Source of the DNA: CANLWN01 sp039815505
GTDB taxonomy: Bacteria > Bacteroidota > Bacteroidia > Flavobacteriales > Flavobacteriaceae
DNA: 7,065 nt
Assembly (NCBI GenBank): GCA_039815505.1
Contig: JBCBZE010000183.1
Location: 1 to 7,065, forward strand
Direction of reading: 5' to 3'
The notes under the pieces are model-generated. The model saw only the letters and a program-made list of their open reading frames with translations. It searched no databases and was not told the DNA's origin. This document shows positions 1-5,677 of the stretch, piece after piece. The position numbers were made by a program, and so were the translations under genes. Numbering within the stretch: position 1 is the stretch's first letter; the number at the start of each line of letters is the position of its first letter.

Positions 1-531
1 ATTTGTTATGGCGTTATACGAAGCATCCAACTCGTTGTATAGAAATCTATCGTTCGTTATAGGGTTGTTTAAATCTGCTGAACGTTCTATATAATACAAT
101 TTGTTGGTTGTTGGATTTATTCCCGTCTCAAGAGGAATTCCCAGGACGCCATTGGGGATTTCGGGAAAAATATAATTATCCTCTACAGCTCCGGTTACAA
201 CAATGTTCTGCGAAAATGTATCTGTGTGCTGTTCATTGTCGGAGACCTGAAGTACAATGGTATAATCACCACTTTCTTCTAGAAAGATTTTTGGGTTTTC
301 CTTTACACTGGTTTCGCCATTGCCAAAATCGTAAAAAAAGGATGTCGCATCGACGGAACAACTTGTGATTTGAATAAACTCTCCAACAGCCACCGAATTT
401 TTGTCCAAGGTAAAGCATGCTTTTAGCGTACTTCCATTAGCATCCGGAAGCAGGGAATCACTAGGAGGGTCATCTTTGGAACAGGAAATAATAAAAAGAA
501 GGCATAGGCCGGCTAAGTATAAATTTCTCAT
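1..531 (-). CDS. PKD-domain surface lipoprotein, 3' part outside window
   Basis: The reading frame starts at the ATG at 531-529 and stays open to the left edge, giving 177 visible residues and no stop, so the C-terminal part is missing from the window. Residues 1-17 form a lipoprotein signal peptide: a hydrophobic run ending FIISC, with Cys17 as the lipidated residue. The next residues are S-K-D-D, which match the K-(D/E)-(D/E) surface-export signal described for Bacteroidota lipoproteins, so surface display is inferred. Residues about 38-114 are a PKD domain: C39, the DFGNG core at 68-72 (compare WDFGDG), a following N-P, the SGDYTIVLQVSD strand, and a final strand ending VVTG. PKD domains are beta-sandwich spacers or adhesion modules in exported proteins. 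Residues 118-177 (FPEIPNGVLGIPLETG onward) begin another domain, perhaps a beta-propeller, but too little is visible. It lies 150 bp downstream of lysS on the same strand. The cargo function is unknown. Confidence 0.85.
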   Translation of the reverse strand, partial: MRNLYLAGLCLLFIISCSKDDPPSDSLLPDANGSTLKACFTLDKNSVAVGEFIQITSCSVDATSFFYDFGNGETSVKENPKIFLEESGDYTIVLQVSDNEQHTDTFSQNIVVTGAVEDNYIFPEIPNGVLGIPLETGINPTTNKLYYIERSADLNNPITNDRFLYNELDASYNAITN

Positions 532-681
532 AAGCAACGATTTGGGTATCACTAATTTACGTCTTTTCCAAAAACGCTTAGTCTTAAAATCGATGAGATA
601 CGTAAAAATTTAACGAAATACCAGCAGTTATAAGCTATTCAGCTGATTATCAGTATTTTTTTGTAAGATAAATCGTATAAA

Positions 682-2373
682 TTAGTCTAAAAGCTCACAA
701 AACAGTCCTTCTCCCTGCTTGACCACTTTTGTAAGCCCTAATTTCCCTAAACCTTTAATTCCTTTGTCCCAAGCTTTGTTACTTAGTCCCGAAGCTTCTT
801 TCAGGTCCGCCAAGGGCATGTTTTTGGTTTTTTTGATGATATCAAAAATTACCTTTTCATTATCATTTAGTTCCACTTGTTTTTTTTCAGGTCGCATTTG
901 CGGAAAGAAGAGCACCTCTTGTATGGAAGCGTTATTGGTCAACAACATTACTAAGCGATCTATACCTATACCGATACCACTGGTAGGTGGCATACCATAT
1001 TCCAAGGCCCTAAGAAAATCCTGATCAATGAACATAGCTTCATCATCACCTTTTTCAGATAGCTTCAATTGTTCTTCAAAACGTTCTCTCTGGTCTATAG
1101 GATCGTTTAATTCGGAATAGGCATTTGCCAGTTCCTTACCATTTACCATTAATTCAAAACGTTCCGTTAATGCCGGATCGCTTCGGTGTTCCTTGGTCAA
1201 TGGACTCATTTCCTTTGGATAATCTATAATAAACGTAGGTTGTACATAATAATGCTCACATTTTTCCCCAAAGATTTCATCGATCAATTTACCGATACCC
1301 ATGCGGTTGTCCACTTCCAAACCTAGTTCTTTGGCAACTTCCAGTAATTGTATCTGGTCCATTCCCGCAATATCAAAACCTGTATGTTCTTTTATGGCCG
1401 CAAGGATAGGAACTCTAGGATAGGGTGCTTTAAATTCTATTTCGTTTTCACCTACAACTACCTTGGATGTGCCATTGGCATCTATAGCCACTTTTTCCAA
1501 CAATTGCTCCGTGGTATCCATCATCCAATTATAATCTTTGTAGGCCACATACAGTTCCATAACGGTGAACTCCGGATTATGGGTGCGATCCATTCCCTCG
1601 TTTCTAAAGTCTTTGGAAAACTCATATACGCCATCAAACCCACCAACAATTAAACGTTTTAGGTACAGTTCGTTGGCGATTCTCAGGTATAAGGGTATGT
1701 TCAACGCATTATGGTGTGTCATGAAAGGTCTGGCCGCCGCTCCACCTGGAATAGGCTGTAAAATAGGAGTTTCTACCTCTAAATAATCCCGATCATTAAA
1801 AAAATCCCGAATGCTATTGGTGATTTTTGTGCGTTTTACAAACGTTTCCTTTACGGATGGGTTTACCACTAAATCCACGTATCGCTGACGGTAGCGTAAT
1901 TCCGGGTCATTAAATTCATCGTATATGTTTCCGTCCGCATCTACCTTGGGTAAAGGTAAGGGACGTAGGGATTTGCTCAATAGTGTAAAATCTTTTACCA
2001 TCACCGTCTTTTCACCTACTTGCGTCATAAAAAGCTCCCCTTCAATACCTATAATATCCCCGATATCCAGTAGTTTTTTATAGATTTCATTGTATTTGGT
2101 CTTATCCTCACCGGTACAGATTTCATCCCTGTTAAAATATACCTGAATGCGGCCTTCGCTATCCTGCAACTCGGCAAAAGATGCTTTCCCCTGGATTCTT
2201 CTGGACATTAGTCTGCCGGAAATTACCACATTCTTCCCTTCTTCGAAATGTTCGACACACGTTTTTGAGCTGGCATTTACTGGATATAATGCCGCGGGAT
2301 ACGGGTCGATGCCGAGTTCCCTTAATCGGGTTAATTTATCTCTTCTAATTGCTTCTTGCTCCGAAAGTTGCAT
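682..2373 (-). CDS. lysS: Lysine--tRNA ligase (class II LysRS) with C-terminal extension
   Basis: This cytoplasmic enzyme charges tRNA-Lys with lysine using ATP. The 563-residue protein has an N-terminal anticodon-binding OB fold (about 47-132, with VVISGRLMSRRI and FAELQDSEGRIQVYF). The class II catalytic core follows: motif 1 around 195-215 (YLEVETPILQPIPGGAAARPF region), motif 2 around 256-275 (FRNEGMDRTHNPEFTVMELY, with the ATP-binding arginine), and motif 3 around 465-478 (SGIGIGIDRLVML). Bacterial LysRS is usually near 500 residues and ends soon after motif 3. Here about 65 residues follow FFPQMRPEKK (from 498), reading like a small winged-helix domain (ADLKEASGLSNKAWDKGIKGLGKLGL). From memory, Bacteroidota LysRS often carry such a tail. 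The ATG at 2373-2371 suits the family N-terminus and lies about 40 nt from a predicted transcription start. The frame is intact with all class II motifs. Confidence 0.98.
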   Translation of the reverse strand: MQLSEQEAIRRDKLTRLRELGIDPYPAALYPVNASSKTCVEHFEEGKNVVISGRLMSRRIQGKASFAELQDSEGRIQVYFNRDEICTGEDKTKYNEIYKKLLDIGDIIGIEGELFMTQVGEKTVMVKDFTLLSKSLRPLPLPKVDADGNIYDEFNDPELRYRQRYVDLVVNPSVKETFVKRTKITNSIRDFFNDRDYLEVETPILQPIPGGAAARPFMTHHNALNIPLYLRIANELYLKRLIVGGFDGVYEFSKDFRNEGMDRTHNPEFTVMELYVAYKDYNWMMDTTEQLLEKVAIDANGTSKVVVGENEIEFKAPYPRVPILAAIKEHTGFDIAGMDQIQLLEVAKELGLEVDNRMGIGKLIDEIFGEKCEHYYVQPTFIIDYPKEMSPLTKEHRSDPALTERFELMVNGKELANAYSELNDPIDQRERFEEQLKLSEKGDDEAMFIDQDFLRALEYGMPPTSGIGIGIDRLVMLLTNNASIQEVLFFPQMRPEKKQVELNDNEKVIFDIIKKTKNMPLADLKEASGLSNKAWDKGIKGLGKLGLTKVVKQGEGLFCELLD

Positions 2374-2401
2374 AGGCTCTTTTTTTGAACACCCACTCCA
2401 T
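2345..2401 (-). other. Possible short upstream ORF in the lysS leader
   Basis: The lysS leader contains an ATG at 2401-2399, directly after a run of eight A. It opens an 18-codon frame (MEWVFKKRAYATFGARSN) ending in TAG at 2347-2345. It runs 28 nt ahead of the lysS ATG, out of frame with it, and overlaps the first codons of lysS. It includes a second A-tract (seven A). No Shine-Dalgarno is visible. It could be chance or could modulate lysS initiation; translation is unproven. Confidence 0.2.
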
Positions 2402-2420
2402 TTTTTTTGATGGGCAGCTG

Positions 2421-2454
2421 CAAAATTAGCCTATTTGCGTATATTTTCACACAA
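2421..2454 (-). promoter_or_regulatory. Predicted lysS promoter (Bacteroidota type)
   Basis: On the minus strand the sequence TAATTTTG (2428-2421) fits the TAnnTTTG -7 element exactly. A TTG (2454-2452) lies 23 bp upstream of it, at the upper end of the 17-23 bp spacing described for Flavobacterium -33/-7 promoters. Transcription would start near 2416, leaving a leader of about 40 nt before lysS. This supports lysS having its own promoter downstream of the thioredoxin-like gene. Confidence 0.6.
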
Positions 2455-2461
2455 CTTTTCC

Positions 2462-2493
2462 AAAAACAAGATATTATTTGATGTCTTGTTTTT
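2462..2493 (-). terminator. AT-rich hairpin at the end of the thioredoxin-like gene
   Basis: The arms AAAAACAAGA and TCTTGTTTTT (2493-2484 and 2471-2462) are perfect 10-bp complements with a 12-nt loop. The last codons and stop codon (TAA, 2476-2474) lie inside the structure, with the stop in the loop. In minus-strand RNA the 3' arm ends in five U, as in an intrinsic terminator, but the stem has only two G-C pairs, so termination may be weak. It separates this gene from the lysS promoter a few bases beyond. Confidence 0.5.
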
Positions 2494-3364
2494 TTAAGGA
2501 ATCAAGCGTGTGTATTAATTCCTTGTTCCCAGGGTCCAATCGGAGCGCCTTTTGATATTGTGCCATGGCTTCCTGATTTTTTCCATAGGCTTTGAATCTA
2601 TTGGCCAACGCTTTGTACGATTTTATATCCTGAGGATATAGTTTTACATTGAATTCGGCCACGGCAATAGCTTCTTCTTCTTTTCCCGAGGTCATTAAAA
2701 CATAGGAGAATGTATTTAGTTCATAGAAACTTGACACGACATCCTGGATTTTGGAAACAAGTTTATTGGATTTTTTTCTAAACTTTTCCACTCCCCATTG
2801 ATGCAGTGCCGTGTTGATCATGGTAACGCCATTGTAATTTGGTATATAGTTGCTATTTAGAATATGCATCATATCTTTTTCCAACGAATGAACGGGATGT
2901 TCAACAATACGATTGATTTCTTTCCCTTCCTTATAAAAAATAAAGGTGGGAACCCGATGAATGTTTAAACCCTCCTGTTCCCCTCCAGGGCTTTGTTTAT
3001 AAATTTCCTTTTTTTGGCCTACGGCGACCGTGGTGAGACGTTCCATGGGAAATTGGGCTTCGTTTAGGATTTTGTAAAACCTAGGCACCTCTCTTTTACT
3101 ATCACCGCACCATGTACCCATGAAGACTGTTATGGTATACGTACCCAATTCTTTTTTAAGTGTATTGATGATTTCCGGATTGGGGCGGTAATCCTTTCTA
3201 TTGCTTAAGAACCATTCCGAATAAGCGGGGCGTGTAAGTGCCTCTTGGTTTATTTTGCCCAAAAGGTATGGGGTATCTTCATTTATGATTTCAGAGTTGT
3301 AGGGTTGCGCCGGCGATGATATCGTAACAAATAAAAGGAGGACACAAAGTTGAACTGTTTTCAT
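2474..3364 (-). CDS. Secreted thioredoxin-like protein with single-Cys WCGDS site and TPR tail
   Basis: A 296-residue protein. Residues 1-19 look like a Sec signal peptide (MKTVQLCVLLLFVTISSPAQ, cleavage near A19), so a periplasmic location is expected. Residues about 68-165 are a thioredoxin fold: strand TYTITVFMGTW, active site W85-C86-G87-D88-S89, helix REVPRFYKIL, and the conserved cis-proline loop RVPTF (P139). The usual second cysteine of CxxC is serine, and C86 is the only cysteine in the mature protein, so a classical two-cysteine disulfide cycle is not possible. Monothiol chemistry or thiol capture is inferred. Residues about 214-282 form two TPR-like helical hairpins, the second clear (KSYKALANRFKAYGKNQEAM with AMAQYQKALRLDPGN), suggesting a protein-binding tail. 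The upstream LuxR-type gene is 82 bp away on the same strand, so co-transcription is plausible. The substrate is unknown. Confidence 0.88.
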   Translation of the reverse strand: MKTVQLCVLLLFVTISSPAQPYNSEIINEDTPYLLGKINQEALTRPAYSEWFLSNRKDYRPNPEIINTLKKELGTYTITVFMGTWCGDSKREVPRFYKILNEAQFPMERLTTVAVGQKKEIYKQSPGGEQEGLNIHRVPTFIFYKEGKEINRIVEHPVHSLEKDMMHILNSNYIPNYNGVTMINTALHQWGVEKFRKKSNKLVSKIQDVVSSFYELNTFSYVLMTSGKEEEAIAVAEFNVKLYPQDIKSYKALANRFKAYGKNQEAMAQYQKALRLDPGNKELIHTLDSLKKQDIK

Positions 3365-3446
3365 AGTAGATGGTATATATTGATTTACCCGCCAAAATTG
3401 AAGATTCCAACGAAGTGAATGAAGAAAAGCTGGGATGAAAATAGGA

Positions 3447-4517
3447 CTAGACCTGGGTGGAATTACGAGAAAAAACAGTTTTTAATTCCTCTCTGGAAGA
3501 AACCTTGAGTTTCTTGTACAGGCTATTGATATGGGTTTTTACCGTGCTAACGCTCACAAAGATTTTTGAGGCAATTTCCTTATTGGTCTTATGCTGTAGG
3601 ATGAGTTCTAAAATTTTCCGCTCTTGTTGGGTAAGCTCTAGAAGTGTCTGTTTTTTATTGGCTTGGCTAGTTTTCCCTTGCCTCATAAAAAGGTATACAT
3701 TACCTATTAGTGAAAGTATCAATACGGCCACCAGAAGAAAATCCCATCGAAAATTCCCTGTATTGTTTTGTAGGGAGGCTAGATATTTGTCCGATGTAAT
3801 TTCGGCTTCATAGAGCTGTGTAAATCTCGCGTTTGGATGTGCTTTTTTTAGCTTTAAAAGCAATTTATGGTAATAGTCATTGTTGACCAGATCCTCTAAA
3901 TAATATTGGAATGTCTCGTTCCTTTTATCCGAGAGAAAGTCATATATATAGATTTCTGCAAGGGGTTCATCCAAACTTTCTCCATATTCTTGAAAGGTTT
4001 TGAACCATTTTTCAGAGTTTACGGCTCTATTGGCCTCACTCCTAAAATCGGAAAAATCGAACAGCATTCTGTTTTTGAGCTCATCAATTTTAAGAAATAC
4101 ATCAGATTTATCATTGGTAGACGTAATGCTGCAGAGCGTTTCATCTGTCATCGAAGTCGGAAAGGAAACGGTATCCTTGTTGTTTGCTATAAATAGCACG
4201 CTTTTACTATTATCGCAGTTTCCTGAAAACTGATCAAAATGCATTTCAGCACCCGTACAACCATCGGTATGGATTCTATACATTCCATTGCCCATCGGAA
4301 GATTGTCTCCCTTAAATTGGAAAATACCCAAAGAGTCCGTTTGGGTACTGCTTATGATTTGCTCCACATATATCTTGGAAATTCTTCTGTAATCATTGAC
4401 CACCGATAAGTATACGGTTTTGTTCCCATTATGTTTTTTCAACTTCCCTTTGTAATGGTATTGGCCATAACCTAGGGAAACAAAGAGCATAAAAAGTATG
4501 GTTGTTGTTCTATGCAT
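3447..4517 (-). CDS. Membrane-anchored LuxR-type transcriptional regulator with periplasmic sensor
   Basis: A 356-residue one-component regulator. An in-frame TTG at 4568 would add 17 residues, but the ATG at 4517 gives a proper signal peptide at the very N-terminus (MHRTTTILFMLFVSLGYGQ), so it is preferred. The periplasmic part is about residues 20-257. Its first 80 residues (YHYKGKLKKHNGNKTVYLS, then TDSLGIFQFKG and GMYRIHTDG) resemble the small beta domain (DUF4369-like) found in front of TlpA-type thioredoxins; this match is tentative. Three cysteines (87, 101, 129) lie in this part. A helical stretch follows (about 145-250). One membrane segment is at about 258-278 (WDFLLVAVLILSLIGNVYLFM), followed by basic residues. 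The cytoplasmic tail is a LuxR/GerE helix-turn-helix (about 291-350: LTQQERKILELILQHKTNKE, then STVKTHINSLYKKLKV). No receiver or kinase domain is present, so signal passes directly through the membrane. The ligand is unknown. The gene is divergent from the yqaE-like gene. Confidence 0.88.
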   Translation of the reverse strand: MHRTTTILFMLFVSLGYGQYHYKGKLKKHNGNKTVYLSVVNDYRRISKIYVEQIISSTQTDSLGIFQFKGDNLPMGNGMYRIHTDGCTGAEMHFDQFSGNCDNSKSVLFIANNKDTVSFPTSMTDETLCSITSTNDKSDVFLKIDELKNRMLFDFSDFRSEANRAVNSEKWFKTFQEYGESLDEPLAEIYIYDFLSDKRNETFQYYLEDLVNNDYYHKLLLKLKKAHPNARFTQLYEAEITSDKYLASLQNNTGNFRWDFLLVAVLILSLIGNVYLFMRQGKTSQANKKQTLLELTQQERKILELILQHKTNKEIASKIFVSVSTVKTHINSLYKKLKVSSREELKTVFSRNSTQV

Positions 4518-4532
4518 AGCATGCCAGATGTG

Positions 4533-4560
4533 TTGACCGAAGTTAAAAGTAACAGTTTTG
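4533..4560 (+). promoter_or_regulatory. Candidate promoter of the yqaE-like gene
   Basis: TTG (4533-4535), 17 bp of spacer, then CAGTTTTG (4553-4560), one base from TAnnTTTG. It would give a leader of about 55 nt. It lies within the 103-bp divergent region, and the direct repeats GTAAC at 4549-4553 and 4562-4566 flank its -7 box. For the opposite gene I found only weak matches: TACTTTTA, and TATGATTTG with one extra base. The call rests on one imperfect match. Confidence 0.35.
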
Positions 4561-4620
4561 TGTAACAAATCATAAGACTTTTAGACCTATAGATATCATC
4601 AATCATCAAAACCTACTACT

Positions 4621-4776
4621 ATGAGTTTTCTACGCGTGTTACTCGCTATTATTTTTCCTCCGTTATCCGTAATAGGCAAAGGCTGCGGATCTTTTGTCAT
4701 TGTATTTTTACTTACCCTTTGTGGATGGGTGCCCGGCGTAATAGCAGCTTTGGTCATTCTTAATAACCCAAACTAA
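4621..4776 (+). CDS. YqaE/Pmp3-family small membrane protein
   Basis: A complete 51-residue gene from ATG (4621) to TAA (4774-4776). The protein is two hydrophobic segments joined by a short loop: residues about 4-18 (LRVLLAIIFPPLSVI) and 24-47 (SFVIVFLLTLCGWVPGVIAA). It shows the family landmarks: the double proline after the first helix start (FPPL), a following K-G, and the L-T-L-x-G-W-x-P-G-x-I-x-A signature. Length fits the 50-60 residue family (Pmp3 in yeast, YqaE in E. coli), integral to the inner membrane and often induced by salt, cold or membrane stress. That induction is family knowledge; here only the identity is visible. It is divergent from the membrane LuxR-type regulator, an obvious candidate regulator. 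It ends with asparagine-rich NNPN, and its stop codon sits in a hairpin loop. The exact molecular function of the family is unsettled. Confidence 0.9.
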   Translation: MSFLRVLLAIIFPPLSVIGKGCGSFVIVFLLTLCGWVPGVIAALVILNNPN

Positions 4777-4786
4777 AGTTTGGTTA
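4764..4786 (+). terminator. Hairpin around the yqaE-like stop codon
   Basis: TAACC plus AAAC (4764-4773, one bulged C at 4769) pairs with GTTT plus GGTTA (4778-4786): nine base pairs with one bulge. The four-base loop TAAA contains the stop codon. No uniform U-run follows (the next bases are TACTATTG), so it is a weak terminator or an mRNA 3'-end stabilising hairpin. Confidence 0.4.
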
Positions 4787-4837
4787 TACTATTGTAATTG
4801 TTTAAGCGTTTTTTATGGATTGAAGGTAAAGTTGTTT

Positions 4838-4845
4838 TACTTTTG
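4838..4845 (+). promoter_or_regulatory. Predicted -7 element upstream of the unassigned lipoprotein
   Basis: TACTTTTG matches TAnnTTTG exactly. A TTG at 4820-4822 lies 15 bp upstream, slightly closer than usual. Transcription from it would start near 4849, about 50 nt before the ATG at 4900. This fits an independent promoter for the lipoprotein gene, with lipB possibly on the same transcript. Confidence 0.5.
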
Positions 4846-4899
4846 ATATGAGAAGCAATTCTAAAAACCTTATTGCTATTAAAAACTAAAAACCACCTC

Positions 4900-5646
4900 A
4901 TGAAAAACACGATAGTATGTTTATTGATCATCGTCTTGGTATTTCTTTCCGCATGTAATTTTAAGGAAGAAATGTATATTAAGGAAGATGGCACGGGAAA
5001 AATGTCCATTAGTTTTGATGGATCTTCACTGATGCAAATGGCAGGTGAGGAGATTGCGCAACAGGAGGAGAAGAGGATAGATTCCGTTTTGTCCTTTAAA
5101 GAGTTTTTACTGGAAAAGAAAGATAGTATTGCCACGCTCCCTCCGGACGAACAGGCAAAGCTGAAACGCTTGGAAAATTTTAATATGCGAATGCTGATGG
5201 ATCCCGATACCCAGGAAATGAACTTTTCCTTGTTCACGGATTTCAAAAAAGTAAGTGAATTGGGCGATATGTTAAGCAGTTTCCAGGATGCCAGTTCCTT
5301 TCAAAAGCCCGGTGGGGAATCCCCGGCTGCAAAAAGCCCAATGGGAAGTACCAACCAGGGAACGGAAGTAAGTTATAGTTTTACCAGCAATCGTTTCTCC
5401 CGAAAGACAACGATTGTAGATCAAGCGCTTTTTCAAAAAAGCTTGGATAGCATGGAACAGGCAAAAATGTTTCTTGGCGAATCTACCTATACGTTGAATT
5501 ATCACTTTCCACGAAAAATAAAGAACATATCCGCAGAAAAGGCACTCTTTAGCCAAGACGGGAAGAGCTTTACATTAGAAGTTGATTTTCTAGAACTTAT
5601 GGAAAAACCCCAACTTTTGGATATAGAGGTAGAACTGGAGGAATAA
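4900..5646 (+). CDS. Lipoprotein of unassigned family upstream of lipB
   Basis: A 248-residue protein. The frame extends upstream to a TTG at 4873, but the ATG at 4900 places the signal peptide at the N-terminus and is preferred. Residues 1-19 end in lipobox LSAC with Cys19 as the acylated residue; the following N-F-K-E-E is lysine then acidic, near but not exactly the surface-export pattern. Right after it comes a beta strand with E29-D30-G31-T32-G33 (MYIKEDGTGKMSISFDGSS), a DGtG pattern also seen in LppM-like lipoproteins; I treat this as suggestive only. Residues about 45-100 are strongly charged and helical (EEIAQQEEKR, PPDEQAKLKRLENF). Residues about 130-155 are low-complexity and probably disordered (rich in P, G, S). 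The C-terminal 60 residues look beta-rich (YTLNYHFPRKI, DGKSFTLEVDF). There is no catalytic motif I recognise. It is followed by lipB after 31 bp on the same strand, but nothing in it suggests a role in lipoate synthesis. Confidence 0.85.
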   Translation: MKNTIVCLLIIVLVFLSACNFKEEMYIKEDGTGKMSISFDGSSLMQMAGEEIAQQEEKRIDSVLSFKEFLLEKKDSIATLPPDEQAKLKRLENFNMRMLMDPDTQEMNFSLFTDFKKVSELGDMLSSFQDASSFQKPGGESPAAKSPMGSTNQGTEVSYSFTSNRFSRKTTIVDQALFQKSLDSMEQAKMFLGESTYTLNYHFPRKIKNISAEKALFSQDGKSFTLEVDFLELMEKPQLLDIEVELEE

Positions 5647-5664
5647 GGTCCCAAACGGTCTTTG

Positions 5665-5672
5665 TATCTTTG
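5665..5672 (+). promoter_or_regulatory. Possible lipB -7 element implying a leaderless or near-leaderless mRNA
   Basis: TATCTTTG fits TAnnTTTG exactly and ends only five bases before the lipB ATG (5678). If used, transcription would begin within a few bases of the start codon. No TTG is found at the expected 17-23 bp upstream, which lowers confidence. The alternative is readthrough from the lipoprotein gene. Confidence 0.4.
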
Positions 5673-5677
5673 CAGGG

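Noticed and set aside
108..613. Two plus-strand open frames of 86 and 70 codons
   Set aside because: The first lies wholly, and the second mostly, antisense to the PKD lipoprotein, which has a lipobox and a domain match; the plus-strand products show no such signs.
532..681. Terminator or promoter between lysS and the PKD lipoprotein
   Set aside because: Only short interrupted inverted repeats (such as AATAC/GTATT with CAGC/GCTG) and no TAnnTTTG box were found, so neither is called; readthrough from lysS remains possible.
3393..3400. CAATTTTG upstream of the thioredoxin-like gene as a -7 box
   Set aside because: It has one mismatch to TAnnTTTG and no TTG at a suitable distance upstream.
4518..4568. 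17-residue upstream extension of the LuxR-type regulator from a TTG
   Set aside because: It would bury the signal peptide behind polar residues; the ATG at 4517 puts it at the N-terminus.
4873..4899. Nine-residue upstream extension of the lipoprotein from a TTG
   Set aside because: The ATG at 4900 gives a standard lipoprotein signal peptide, and a predicted promoter places the TTG in the leader.
4773..5246. 157-codon open frame on the minus strand
   Set aside because: It lies antisense to the lipoprotein gene and overlaps the end of the yqaE-like gene; its protein is serine/lysine-rich with no recognisable domain, as expected of a shadow frame.
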